Shown: one piece after another, positions 1 to 12,249 of the stretch | Numbering within the stretch: position 1 is the first letter of the stretch | Layout: each line of letters begins with the position of its first letter | Source of the DNA: Methylomarinovum caldicuralii | Lineage (GTDB): Bacteria > Pseudomonadota > Gammaproteobacteria > Methylococcales > Methylothermaceae | DNA length: 64,000 bases | Direction: 5' to 3' | Assembly: GCF_033126985.1 (NCBI RefSeq) | Contig: NZ_AP024714.1 | Coordinates: forward strand, 2,000,990 to 2,064,989 | Position numbers and translations under genes: made by a program | Notes under the pieces: generated by a model | What the model was told of the DNA's origin: nothing | The model's input: only the letters and a program-made list of their open reading frames with translations | Database searches by the model: none

Positions 1-50
1 GCCCGCATGGAAGACCTGGTCTACGGCACCACGCCGGTCGCCCTGCACTG
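1..50 (+). CDS. smg: C-terminal tail of an Smg (DUF494)-like protein, partial
   Basis: Only the last 16 codons lie in the window, ending in TGA at 48-50. The tail (RMEDLVYG... ending in LH) resembles the end of E. coli Smg (QMEELLFE... ending in LH). Smg normally sits between dprA and topA, and topA follows here 29 bases downstream, which supports the call. Smg is a small conserved protein of uncertain function linked to DprA-type genes. The fragment is too short for certainty. Confidence 0.6.
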
Positions 51-79
51 ATTTTTTCAACCGAACCCATCCGAACCGA

Positions 80-2392
80 ATGGCTCAGAATCTCGTCATC
101 GTCGAATCGCCCGCCAAGGCGAAAACCATCGCCAAATACCTGGGGCCCGGCTTCAAGGTCCTGGCCTCCTACGGGCACGTGCGCGATCTCGTCCCCAAGG
201 AGGGGGCGGTCGATCCCGAGCGCGATTTCGCGATGAAATACGAACTCATCGACAAGAACAAAAAGCACGTCCAGACCCTGAAGCAGGCGGCCAAGCAGGC
301 CGACGCCCTCTTCCTTGCCACCGACCCGGACCGCGAGGGCGAGGCGATCTCCTGGCACATTCTGGAGATCCTCAAGCAGGACAAGTCCATCAAGGACAAA
401 CCCGCCCACCGCATCGTGTTCCACGAGATCACCCAGCGGGCGGTGCAGGAGGCGCTGAAAAATCCCGGCGAGATCTCCATGAATCTGGTCAACGCCCAGC
501 AGGCGCGCCGGGCGCTGGACTATCTGGTGGGCTTCAACCTGTCGCCACTGCTGTGGCGCAAGATCCGCCGCGGACTTTCCGCCGGCCGGGTGCAGAGCCC
601 GGCGCTGCGGATGATCGTCGAACGCGAGATCGAGATCGAGAACTTCGAGCCCCAGGAATACTGGACCATCGAAGCCGCCTGCAAAGCCGAGGAAAAGCCC
701 TTCAAAGCCCGCCTGCTGCAGTACCAGGGCGAAAAGGTCAAGCAGTTCAGTTTCACCGACGCCGACCAGGCCCATCAGGTGCGCCGGACCCTGCTGGATC
801 TGGCCCAGGGCCGGCTCACCGTGGTCAAGGTGGAAAAGAAGCAGCGCCGCCGCAACCCGGCGCCGCCCTTCATTACCTCCACCCTGCAGCAGGAGGCGGC
901 GCGCAAGCTCGGCTTCACCACCCGCCGCACCATGTCGGTGGCCCAGCAGCTGTACGAGGGCATCGACATCGGCGGCGAGACCGTCGGTCTCATCACCTAC
1001 ATGCGTACCGACTCCACCCAGCTGGCCCAGGAGGCGGTGGCGGAGATCCGCGACCTGATCGCTTCAGTGTACGGCAAGGACAACCTGCCGCCCAAGCCGC
1101 GGGTGTTCAAGGCCAAATCCAAGAACGCCCAGGAGGCCCACGAGGCCATCCGTCCCACCTCGGTGGGGCGCTTGCCGGAGCAGGTCAAGCCGTACCTGAC
1201 GGCGGAGCAGTACAAGCTCTACGATCTGATCTGGAAGCGCACCGTCGCCTGCCAGATGATCCACGCCACCCTGAACACCGTAGCGGTGGACCTGGCCTGT
1301 GGCAACGAGGACAACCTGTTCCGCGCCACCGGCTCCACCATCGCCCATCCGGGCTTCATGGCGGTGTACCAGGAAGGCAAGGACGACGGCAGCGGAGAGG
1401 ACGGTGACAAAATCCTGCCGCCGCTGCGGGAAGGCCAGCAGGTGGCCCTGGAGGACATCCTCGCCGACCAGCACTTCACCGAACCGCCGCCCCGCTACAC
1501 CGAGGCCAGTCTGGTGAAGGCGCTGGAGGAATACGGCATCGGCCGTCCCTCCACCTACGCCAGCATCATCTCCACCCTGCTCAACCGCGAATACGTGGTG
1601 CTGGAGAACAAGCGCTTCAAGCCCACCGACATCGGCCGCATCGTCAACAAGTTCCTGACCGAGCACTTCACCCGCTACGTGGACTATCACTTCACCGCCG
1701 GATTGGAGGACGAGCTCGATGCGGTGTCGCGCGGCGAGAAGAAGTGGATCGGGCTGCTGAAGCACTTCTGGGAACCCTTCAAGCGCCTGGTGCTGGACAA
1801 GGACAGCAGCGTCCAGCGCAAGGACGTCACCCAGGAGGCCCTGGACGAAAAGTGCCCCGAGTGCGGCGGCCAGCTGTCCATCCGCCTGGGACGCAACGGC
1901 CGTTTCATCGGCTGCACCAACTTCCCCGAGTGCAAGTACACCCGCAACCTGGACAGCGACGGCAAGGCCCAGGAACCGGAAACCCTGGACCGCCAGTGCC
2001 CCCAATGCGGCAAGCCGCTGCAAATCAAGGTCAGCCGCTACGGCAAGTTCATCGGCTGCAGCGGCTATCCCAAGTGCCGCTACGTCGAGCCGCTGGAAAA
2101 ACCGGAGGACACCGGCGTCGAATGCCCCCAGTGCCATCAGGGCAACCTGCTCAAGCGCAAGTCACGCGGGGGCAAGATCTTCTATTCCTGCGCCACCTAT
2201 CCCAAGTGCCGCTATGCGGTCTGGAACCCGCCCCTGGCCGAACCCTGCCCAGAGTGCGGCTGGCCCATCCTCACCCTCAAGACCACCAAACGGCGGGGCA
2301 CGGAGAAGGTCTGCCCGCAGAAGCACTGCGGTTACACCGCCCCTTACGAGGAAACCGAAGCGGCGGAAGCGGCCGCCGCCGGGACCGGATAA
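80..2392 (+). CDS. topA: DNA topoisomerase I (type IA)
   Basis: Relaxes negative supercoils through a transient 5'-phosphotyrosine break in one strand. The 770 residues begin with a Toprim domain (VESPAKAK at 8-15, acidic metal motif DPDRE at 82-86). The catalytic tyrosine lies in ITYMRTDS, about residue 307. Four C-terminal zinc-ribbon units begin near residue 592, each with a CPxC pair (the last is CPEC...CPQKHC); E. coli TopA has three. No clear Shine-Dalgarno precedes the ATG at 80. It is followed by tsaC, a common gammaproteobacterial order (smg-topA-tsaC). Confidence 0.97.
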   Translation: MAQNLVIVESPAKAKTIAKYLGPGFKVLASYGHVRDLVPKEGAVDPERDFAMKYELIDKNKKHVQTLKQAAKQADALFLATDPDREGEAISWHILEILKQDKSIKDKPAHRIVFHEITQRAVQEALKNPGEISMNLVNAQQARRALDYLVGFNLSPLLWRKIRRGLSAGRVQSPALRMIVEREIEIENFEPQEYWTIEAACKAEEKPFKARLLQYQGEKVKQFSFTDADQAHQVRRTLLDLAQGRLTVVKVEKKQRRRNPAPPFITSTLQQEAARKLGFTTRRTMSVAQQLYEGIDIGGETVGLITYMRTDSTQLAQEAVAEIRDLIASVYGKDNLPPKPRVFKAKSKNAQEAHEAIRPTSVGRLPEQVKPYLTAEQYKLYDLIWKRTVACQMIHATLNTVAVDLACGNEDNLFRATGSTIAHPGFMAVYQEGKDDGSGEDGDKILPPLREGQQVALEDILADQHFTEPPPRYTEASLVKALEEYGIGRPSTYASIISTLLNREYVVLENKRFKPTDIGRIVNKFLTEHFTRYVDYHFTAGLEDELDAVSRGEKKWIGLLKHFWEPFKRLVLDKDSSVQRKDVTQEALDEKCPECGGQLSIRLGRNGRFIGCTNFPECKYTRNLDSDGKAQEPETLDRQCPQCGKPLQIKVSRYGKFIGCSGYPKCRYVEPLEKPEDTGVECPQCHQGNLLKRKSRGGKIFYSCATYPKCRYAVWNPPLAEPCPECGWPILTLKTTKRRGTEKVCPQKHCGYTAPYEETEAAEAAAAGTG

Positions 2393-2467
2393 CTTCCCCG
2401 CCATGTTCTGGCCGACCGGAGGGAGTGGCAGTCAGGGACGTCGTGAATCCATCCGTGGAGACTCGAA

Positions 2468-2486
2468 CTCGGCCATCCAGGCCGAG
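2468..2486. other. 7-bp perfect hairpin in the topA-tsaC gap
   Basis: The arms ctcggcc and ggccgag flank a 5-base loop, about 75 bases after the topA stop. No T-run follows on either strand, so it is not a classical terminator. It could attenuate read-through into tsaC or mean nothing. The rest of the 147-base gap shows nothing recognisable. Confidence 0.3.
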
Positions 2487-2539
2487 TACGCCCTGACCGC
2501 CACCCCCTCCGGCCGGCTTCTGCATCTCAAAGCAATGCC

Positions 2540-3103
2540 ATGATCCTATCCCGCTGGCGTCTGCGGCTCATCGTCCGTCACCTGCGCCGCGGCGGGGTGA
2601 TCGCCTATCCCACCGAGGGAGTCTACGGCCTCGGCTGCGACCCTTGGAACCAAGCGGCGGTCGAGATCATTCTGGCGCTGAAAGGCCGGCCGGCGGACAA
2701 GGGCCTGATCCTGATCGCTGCCGATATCGAGCAGCTGCTGCCGTTCGTCCGGCTGCCGTCGGAAACCGTGGTGGAAAGACTGCTCGAAACCTGGCCGGGA
2801 CCGGTCACCTGGATCCTGCCCGCCTCCCCGCTGGCGCCGGAATGGCTGCGGGGGAAGCGTCCCACCGTCGCCTGCCGGGTCACCGCCCACCCGGTCGCCG
2901 CCCAGCTGTGCCGCGCCTTCGGCGGCCCGCTGGTGTCCACCAGCGCCAATCCCGCCGGCCACCGGCCGGCCCGCTGCCTGCTTGAAGTGCGGCGGTATTT
3001 TCGCGACCGGCCGGAGCTATTGCCGGTCCCCGGCCCGCTCGGCGGCCTCGAACGCCCCACCCCCATCTTCGACGCCCTCACCGGCCGCTGCCTGCGCCCC
3101 TGA
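2540..3103 (+). CDS. tsaC: L-threonylcarbamoyladenylate synthase (YrdC/Sua5 family)
   Basis: Makes threonylcarbamoyl-AMP from threonine, bicarbonate and ATP, the first step of the t6A37 tRNA modification. At 187 residues it is the short TsaC form without the extra Sua5 domain. Visible family motifs are the YPTEGVYGLGCD loop near the N-terminus, KGRPADKGL around residue 48 and STSANPAGH around 135. The start is the ATG at 2540. Its last 87 bases overlap the 3' end of the convergent phosphopantetheinyl transferase gene. Confidence 0.95.
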   Translation: MILSRWRLRLIVRHLRRGGVIAYPTEGVYGLGCDPWNQAAVEIILALKGRPADKGLILIAADIEQLLPFVRLPSETVVERLLETWPGPVTWILPASPLAPEWLRGKRPTVACRVTAHPVAAQLCRAFGGPLVSTSANPAGHRPARCLLEVRRYFRDRPELLPVPGPLGGLERPTPIFDALTGRCLRP

Positions 3104-3802
3104 CAGCAACCGCTCGGGCGCCAGCATTCCTGTCACCAGCCGGCCACCGCCGCCATGCACGCACAGGGCCGCCTGCCAGCCTCGCGCCGGGGACCAGGCA
3201 TGCACCTGCCACGCCGCGACCCGACCGCAGTCCGGCGGTGCCGCCACCAGGCGCGGCGGATGCAGGTCGAAGCGGCAGCGCTCAAGCCCCAGCGCCAGTC
3301 CCCGCCCGTCCGCCTTGACGAAGGCTTCCTTCAAGGTCCAGAGACGGAAAAAATCGTCCCCCCTGGCGCCAGCGGCCTGCCAGGTTTGATATTCCTGAGG
3401 GGCGAAGCAGCGTCCGGCCAGCGCCGCCATCCGCGGCAAGACGCGAACCTGTTCCACGTCCACGCCCAAGCGGCCGTCCCAGGCCAGGGCGACCAGCAGA
3501 CAGTCCCCGCTGTGGGACAGGTTGAAGCGGAGCGGATGATCCAGCAAATAGGGTTTGCCGCGGGGCTCCCGGCCGAAGCTCAGCGCCTGCGGCGCCACGC
3601 CCAGCCCGTGCGCCAGCAGCCAGCGCAGCTGCCCCCGGGCGGCAACGGCCCGGCGGCGGTGCCCGGGCCGTTGCAGGCGGCTTATCCTGAGGCGTTCGTC
3701 TTCGGCGAGCACCGCCTCACAGCACGCCAGCAGATTCGGCGGCAAATCCAGAGACAGACGCCAGACGCGGATTTCGTTGTCCAGCGGCAGCAAGGGGAGC
3801 AT
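3017..3802 (-). CDS. 4'-phosphopantetheinyl transferase (Sfp/AcpT superfamily)
   Basis: Transfers the phosphopantetheine arm of CoA to a serine of a carrier protein. Diagnostic motifs appear in order: REPRGKPYL, then FNLSHSGD, GVDVE with the Mg-binding acidic pair, and FRLWTLKEAFVKA. With 261 residues it is slightly long. The last 30 or so residues are low-complexity (Ala/Gly/Glu) and are encoded opposite the end of tsaC, so the true 3' end may be a recent extension. No NRPS, PKS or fatty acid gene is adjacent, so the partner carrier protein is unknown. Confidence 0.88.
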   Translation of the reverse strand: MLPLLPLDNEIRVWRLSLDLPPNLLACCEAVLAEDERLRISRLQRPGHRRRAVAARGQLRWLLAHGLGVAPQALSFGREPRGKPYLLDHPLRFNLSHSGDCLLVALAWDGRLGVDVEQVRVLPRMAALAGRCFAPQEYQTWQAAGARGDDFFRLWTLKEAFVKADGRGLALGLERCRFDLHPPRLVAAPPDCGRVAAWQVHAWSPARGWQAALCVHGGGGRLVTGMLAPERLLSGAQAAAGEGVEDGGGAFEAAERAGDRQ

Positions 3803-3815
3803 GGAAATTGCTGCG

Positions 3816-4337
3816 TCAGTCTAGCGAAGCGACGCAGGCTTCACCTGTCAGGACAAAATGATTGCCATTGTCCTCAGGGCAATAATTGACGGTCCCGTTC
3901 GCCTCGATGGCTGCTTCAATTCCTTTGAAAAACCCCTTTCCCCTGGTGTGGGAGACGATTTCCACGACGTCGAAACGGCCCACGCTATTATCAGCGCACA
4001 ACGGATTCGCCGCCGGCGTCAGCGTCGCCTGGTCTTTGCGGGTCGTCAGGCAGTCATTGTTATTAAAACAAACGTAGTGATTGAGCAGCACCGTGCCGTC
4101 CGGCTGAGTACCGCTAATTTGACCCAAGATACCGCCGGTGTCCGCAAACACCTCGCTTCCTCCCAAGTCCGTCAGCACCAAATGGATGTGTCCCACCTGA
4201 ATGGTTTCGGAAAGATTGATTGTATCGATCGTGCCGCTGACCGTGACCGGCACTCCATCGTCGCATTCCAAAGCGCCTGCTGCGGAAACGGTTGCACTCA
4301 GGGCGAGGACCAGGCTGATTTGTCTGATTGTTTGCAT
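3816..4337 (-). CDS. Secreted hypothetical protein
   Basis: I do not recognise this 173-residue protein. It starts with a typical signal peptide (MQTIRQ, then a hydrophobic stretch and an ALEC region that suggests cleavage near residues 22-24). The mature part is acidic with six cysteines (including CDDG, CFNNNDC, CADN, CPEDN and CVASL), so disulfides in the periplasm or outside the cell are likely. A good Shine-Dalgarno (GAGGGTAAC) precedes the ATG but lies in one arm of a 10-bp inverted repeat. The C-terminal stretch reads like a small beta-sheet domain, which is inference only. Confidence 0.7.
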   Translation of the reverse strand: MQTIRQISLVLALSATVSAAGALECDDGVPVTVSGTIDTINLSETIQVGHIHLVLTDLGGSEVFADTGGILGQISGTQPDGTVLLNHYVCFNNNDCLTTRKDQATLTPAANPLCADNSVGRFDVVEIVSHTRGKGFFKGIEAAIEANGTVNYCPEDNGNHFVLTGEACVASLD

Positions 4338-4339
4338 AA

Positions 4340-4405
4340 TTGTTACCCTCGAAAGTCATGGAAATGATCGACGGCTCCCCTTGCCGCCAGATCGTAGGGT
4401 AACAA
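4340..4405 (-). promoter_or_regulatory. 10-bp inverted repeat covering the Shine-Dalgarno of the secreted hypothetical gene
   Basis: In the minus-strand transcript, TTGTTACCCT (4405-4396) can pair perfectly with AGGGTAACAA (4349-4340), enclosing 46 bases. The second arm contains the ribosome-binding site GAGGGTAAC just ahead of the ATG at 4337. The pairing would hide the site, as in RNA thermometers or other translational switches. It might instead be a split operator for a DNA-binding dimer. This is seen in sequence only. Confidence 0.45.
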
Positions 4406-4421
4406 AACTTTCCAGCAGCAC

Positions 4422-7391
<2,970 letters not shown>

Positions 7392-7408
<17 letters not shown>

Positions 7409-8723
7409 CACCCCTGGAAACGGCGCCCCCGCCCACCAGAACCGTCTGGAAACGGTCGGGATCCAGATGACGCCGGAAGGCTTCGACGACCGCCGTGCGG
7501 TCGACCCGGGCCACCTCGCGGGGGAAGCGGTCGAGATAGTCCAGCGGCAGACCGTAGAAACCGATCATGGCGACGTAGTCGGCCAGTTTGGCGTTGCTGT
7601 CGTAACGCAGCACGAAACCGCCGGTGATGTTCTTCTTGGCCGCCTCCAGCTCCGTCTCGGTTGGCCCTTCGGCCAGATAGCGGTCGATGGTCCGGCGCAG
7701 CACCTCGAGGGCGGACTCCGCCGCATCGTTGCGGGTCTGCAGGCCGGCGACGAACGGCCCCTTTTCCTTCAGCGGCACGAAGTAACTGTAGGCGCTGTAG
7801 GACAGCCCCCGCTTCTCCCGCACTTCCTTGACGATGCGCGAGGTGAAGCCGCCCCCGCCGAGGATGTGGTTGCCGACGTAGAGGGCGTAGTAGTCGGGAT
7901 CGCCCCGTCTGATCACCGGCATGCCGGTATAGATGTGGGTCTGGGCCGAGGGGAAGGGTTTGCGCTCGGTACGGGCGTGCTGCGGCGCGGGGACCGGCGG
8001 GATCGGTGCGGCCGGCTCCCCCTGCGGGAGTGCATCAGTGAGGCGGCGGGCAATGCGGTCGGCTTCGGTGCGGCTCACGGCCCCGACCACCACCACCAGG
8101 GCGTTGCGGGCGACGTAATAGCGACGGTGAAAGTCCTCAAGATCCTGGCGCCGCATCGCCTTGACGGTGTCGATCTCCCCTTCGCTGGGATGGGCGTAGG
8201 GGTGGTCGCCGTAGATCATCTGGTAGAAACGCATCGCTGCCAGCTGCCCGGGCGATTCCTCCCGCTGTTTCAGGGCCAGCAGCAGGCGCTTCCTTTCCCG
8301 CTCGAAATCGGCCCGGGCGAAGCGGGGGTGGGCCAGGATCTCGGCGGCGGTTTCCAGGGCGACGTCCAGCTTGTCCGCGGCGGTGAGGCTGCGCAGATCG
8401 AGCCAGGCGGAGTCGCGCGACACCCCGGTGCTCAGCTGCGCGCCCACGTTTTCCAGACGCTGGGCGATGGCATCGGCATCCCAGCGGCCGGCGCCGGTAT
8501 CGAGCAGCGCCGAGGTCAGGTGGGCGAGACCGAAGCGGTCCCCGTCCCAGGCGCTGCCGGCGGCGAACACCACCTGCACGTCTACCAGCGGCAATTCCGG
8601 CGTGTGGACGTAATAGACCTTCACGCCGTTTTCGGTCCGCCAGGACTGGATCTTGGGCCCGGCCCAGACATCGAAGGCCAGCACCAGCCCCACAAAGAGC
8701 GCGAAACAAGCTTTAACGGACAT
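7392..8723 (-). CDS. M16 family peptidase-like protein, non-catalytic partner
   Basis: A 443-residue exported protein with an N-terminal signal peptide (ACFALFVGLVLAFDVWAG) and the two M16 domains. The inverted zinc motif HxxEH is degenerate: the equivalent position reads HLTSALLD, so it should not bind catalytic zinc. The C-terminal half keeps the R-Y-like substrate-binding region (REKRGLSYSAYSY). Tandem pairs of one active and one inactive M16 subunit form heterodimers resembling mitochondrial processing peptidase. Here the partner is the gene just upstream, overlapping by 11 bases. Confidence 0.92.
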
Positions 8724-10101
8724 GGTTACCTCCTAAACCTGCCGGTGCGGGCGGACGCTGACCGGCCTTGATCGGCAACGGCTGCAGCCGGGCGACGGTG
8801 AGATGATCGGCGGTCAGGTACTTGCGCGCCACTTCCTGCACCTGGGCGGCGGTGATCTGCTGAATGCGGTCGACGTACTCGTCCAGGCGGCGCCAGCCCA
8901 GTCCGTTGGTCTCCAGCAGGCCGATCTGCATGGCCTGGTAGAACATGGAGTCCCGTTCGTAGACGGCTTCGGCGGTCACCTGGGTCTTGACCCGTTCCAG
9001 CTCCCCGGCGGACACCGGTTCTTCCTGCAACCGCTTGACCTCCTGGCGCAGGGCCTGTTCCAGTTCGTCCAGGTCATGACCCTGAGCAGGGGTGCCATTG
9101 AACAGAAACAGTGTCGGCAAACGGTCGTAGAGATCGTAACCGGCGCCGGCGGCGGCGGCGATCTGTCTGCCCCGCACCAGGTGGGTGGCCAGGCGGGCGC
9201 TTTCACCGCCGTCGAGAACGCCGGCCAGCACGGTGAGGGCGTAGGCTTCCCACTGCCGGTCCTCGGGCAGACTCGCCAATACCGGCACCTTGTACCCCAT
9301 GAGCAGATAGGGCAGTTTGGCCGGCACCTTCACCGTCAGCCGCCGCTCTCCCCGCTGCTCGACTTCGGTGCGGGGCTTGAGCGGCGGAATCTCACTGGGT
9401 TCGAGCGGGCCGAACCACTTTTTCGCCCACGTGAGAATCCGCTCGGGATCCACGTCTCCCACCACCACCAGGGTGGCGTTGTTGGGGGCGTACCACTGCC
9501 GGTACCACTGGCGCAGGTCGGCGACGGTGAGTGCTTCGATGTCCGCCGGCCAGCCGATCACCGGATTCCGGTACGGGCCGTTGGTGAAGGCGACGGCCAT
9601 GAAGTGTTCGTAAGTCTTGGCCCTCGGCTGGTCGTCGGTGCGCATGCGGCGCTCCTCCAGCACCACCTGCTTTTCCTTGGCGAATTCCTTTTCGTCCAGT
9701 TTGAGGTGACGCATGCGGTCCGCCTCCAGTTCGAAGGCCACCGGCAGCCGGGACTTTTCCAGGGTTTCGAAATAGGCAGTGTAATCGGTGCCGGTAAAGG
9801 CGTTCTCGCGCCCGCCCAGCTCGGCGATGATGCGGGAGAATTCGCCCGGCCCGTGCTTTTCGGTCCCCTTGAACATCATGTGTTCGAGCATGTGGGAGAT
9901 GCCGGTGATGCCGTCGTGCTCGTAGCTCGAACCCACCTTGTACCATACCTGGGAGACCGCCACCGGAGCGCGGTGATCTTCCTTCACCACCACCTTGAGG
10001 CCGTTGTCGAGCCTGTATTCGTGAACCTTGGGGGCGGTGGCGCAGGCGGCCAACGGCAGCAGCAACACCAGCCAGAGAAAACAGAGAAATCTTCGGATCA
10101 T
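8713..10101 (-). CDS. M16 family zinc metallopeptidase, catalytic subunit, predicted lipoprotein
   Basis: 462 residues from the ATG at 10101. A signal sequence ends in a lipobox-like LAAC, suggesting lipid anchoring in the envelope. The zinc site HMLEH is intact, with further conserved glutamates in the ENAFTGTDYTAYFE region. It probably degrades peptides in the periplasm together with the inactive partner downstream. In many gammaproteobacteria this gene is divergent from ftsY; here it faces ctaB instead, which supports a local inversion. Confidence 0.93.
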   Translation of the reverse strand: MIRRFLCFLWLVLLLPLAACATAPKVHEYRLDNGLKVVVKEDHRAPVAVSQVWYKVGSSYEHDGITGISHMLEHMMFKGTEKHGPGEFSRIIAELGGRENAFTGTDYTAYFETLEKSRLPVAFELEADRMRHLKLDEKEFAKEKQVVLEERRMRTDDQPRAKTYEHFMAVAFTNGPYRNPVIGWPADIEALTVADLRQWYRQWYAPNNATLVVVGDVDPERILTWAKKWFGPLEPSEIPPLKPRTEVEQRGERRLTVKVPAKLPYLLMGYKVPVLASLPEDRQWEAYALTVLAGVLDGGESARLATHLVRGRQIAAAAGAGYDLYDRLPTLFLFNGTPAQGHDLDELEQALRQEVKRLQEEPVSAGELERVKTQVTAEAVYERDSMFYQAMQIGLLETNGLGWRRLDEYVDRIQQITAAQVQEVARKYLTADHLTVARLQPLPIKAGQRPPAPAGLGGNHVR

Positions 10102-10184
10102 CGCGTCCGTCCCGTAAATTCCAAGGGATTTAGTATAAAATGATATGTCCCAACCATTGTAATGCAATCTCACCCTCAGGGCCC

Positions 10185-11093
10185 ATGAAAGCGAAAACGC
10201 TCGACGATTCCACGCTCCCTTCCGCCTCCTGGCGCGCCTATTTCGAGCTGTGCAAACCCCGGGTGGTGGCGCTGATCGTCTTCACCGCCGTCGTCGGCAT
10301 GTTCCTGTCGGTTCCCGGCATGGTGCCGCTGCGACCGCTCGTTTTCGGCACCCTAGGCATCGCCCTGGCGGCGGCCTCGGCGGCCGCTTTCAACCATTAT
10401 CTCGACCGTCACGCCGACGCCCAGATGGGCCGCACCCGCCACCGTCCCCTGCCCCAGGGGGAACTGGAGCCCTGGAAGGTGCTGGTATTCGCCTCGGCTT
10501 TGGGGCTGGCCTCGATGATCATCCTGGTGGTCTGGGTCAACTGGCTGACGGCGATCCTGACTTTCCTGTCGCTGATTGGCTATGCGGTCGTTTACACCGT
10601 CTATCTGAAACGGGCCACCCCCCAGAACATCGTCATCGGCGGGGCGGCCGGGGCGGTGCCGCCAATCCTGGGATCGTGCGCGGTGTTGGGGCAGATCCAC
10701 CCCAACACGGTGCTGCTGTTCCTCATCATCTTCCTGTGGACCCCGCCCCACTTCTGGGCCCTGGCCATCGCCAAACGCGACGAATACGCCAAGGTGGACA
10801 TTCCCATGCTGCCGGTGACCCACGGCGTCGAGTTCACCGGTCTGCAGGTGTTTCTCTACACCATCCTCCTCACCGTCATCAGCGTGATGCCCTACCTCAC
10901 CCGCATGAGCGGCCTGATCTACCTGGGCGTCACCGTCATCCTGGACGCCATCTTCCTCTATCTGGCCTGGCAGCTGCGCCTGCAGCCTGACAACAAGCGC
11001 CTGGCGATGCGGACCTTCGCCTACTCCATCCTGTATCTGATGATCCTGTTCGCCGCCCTGCTGGTGGACCACTACTGGTATTTTTATCCATAA
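10185..11093 (+). CDS. ctaB: Protoheme IX farnesyltransferase (heme O synthase)
   Basis: Membrane prenyltransferase (302 residues, several TM segments) that farnesylates heme b to heme O, the precursor of heme A for the aa3-type oxidase encoded at 21-25 kb. The catalytic Asp-rich motif is NHYLDRHADAQMGRTRHRP, and a second conserved motif is YTVYLKR with TPQNIVIGGAAGA. The ATG at 10185 is preferred over an upstream in-frame ATG at 10140 because it gives the normal N-terminus. In related genomes ctaB follows ctaA; here they are 7 kb apart and oppositely oriented. Confidence 0.94.
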   Translation: MKAKTLDDSTLPSASWRAYFELCKPRVVALIVFTAVVGMFLSVPGMVPLRPLVFGTLGIALAAASAAAFNHYLDRHADAQMGRTRHRPLPQGELEPWKVLVFASALGLASMIILVVWVNWLTAILTFLSLIGYAVVYTVYLKRATPQNIVIGGAAGAVPPILGSCAVLGQIHPNTVLLFLIIFLWTPPHFWALAIAKRDEYAKVDIPMLPVTHGVEFTGLQVFLYTILLTVISVMPYLTRMSGLIYLGVTVILDAIFLYLAWQLRLQPDNKRLAMRTFAYSILYLMILFAALLVDHYWYFYP

Positions 11094-11124
11094 AAAACGG
11101 ACGGCCCCGTTTCCGGAACCGCCC
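11092..11124 (-). terminator. Rho-independent terminator of rpoH
   Basis: On the minus strand GGGCGG pairs with CCGTCC (one G-U) around a loop and is followed by GTTTTTT, 26 bases past the rpoH stop. The T-run overlaps the stop codon of the convergent ctaB gene. Confidence 0.75.
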
Positions 11125-11149
11125 GCCGCACTTTGCAACAGGTCGGCGC

Positions 11150-12013
<864 letters not shown>

Positions 12014-12062
12014 CCTGCTATCCCCCTGTTGGTTTGTTGTTGTTGCAAAGCCGAAGGCCAAT

Positions 12063-12089
12063 CTAGCACTCTCGAAGAGAGAGTGCCAG
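12063..12089. promoter_or_regulatory. CIRCE operator (HrcA-binding inverted repeat) upstream of rpoH
   Basis: The plus strand reads CTAGCACTC, nine spacer bases, then GAGTGCCAG. The CIRCE consensus is TTAGCACTC-N9-GAGTGCTAA, so the halves match 8 of 9 and 7 of 9 with the exact spacer. It lies 50-76 bases ahead of the rpoH start. HrcA repressors bind CIRCE to control groESL and dnaK in many bacteria. Its place here predicts HrcA repression of rpoH. An identical copy precedes the broken rpoH at 16313-16339. Confidence 0.8.
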
Positions 12090-12105
12090 TCTCCTGGAAA
12101 GTTCC
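12078..12105 (-). promoter_or_regulatory. Sigma-E-type promoter of rpoH overlapping the CIRCE operator
   Basis: Minus strand: a -35 element GGAACTT (12105-12099), identical to the sigma-E consensus, then 16 bases and TCTCT (12082-12078), a partial match to the -10 consensus TCTGA. E. coli rpoH also has a sigma-E promoter. The -10 falls inside CIRCE, so HrcA binding would block it. The -35 is kept at 16349-16355 in the duplicate. Confidence 0.6.
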
Positions 12106-12116
12106 TTGACGTAAAG

Positions 12117-12140
12117 AAAAAAACCGCCCCGAAGGGCGGT
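12117..12140 (-). terminator. Rho-independent terminator downstream of pmoC
   Basis: Minus strand ACCGCCC and GGGCGGT pair around a short loop and run into seven T residues. It lies 110 bases past the pmoC stop and just upstream of the rpoH promoter, so it should insulate rpoH from pmoC transcription. Confidence 0.85.
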
Positions 12141-12175
12141 CCCCAAAAAGAGGCAATTCAATGGCTACGCAATAA

Positions 12176-12224
12176 GGAAAAGTGCAACCACTTTTCCAGG
12201 GTCCCCCACCTCCCTGTGGGGGGA
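12176..12224 (-). other. Two further perfect hairpins in the pmoC 3' untranslated region
   Basis: A 9-bp stem (ggaaaagtg with cacttttcc, 4-base loop) at 12176-12197 and an 8-bp stem (tcccccac with gtggggga) at 12202-12224 lie between the pmoC stop and its terminator. Neither has a T-run. Stacked hairpins of this kind can protect the 3' end of an abundant mRNA from exonucleases. That role is inference. Confidence 0.5.
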
Positions 12225-12249
12225 TATGGAGAAAAACATGAAGCGTCAA

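Noticed and set aside
10102-10184. Sigma-70 promoters for the divergent M16 operon and ctaB
   Set aside because: AT-rich -10-like words (tataaa, tatact) are present, but no -35 at proper spacing could be assigned to either strand with confidence.
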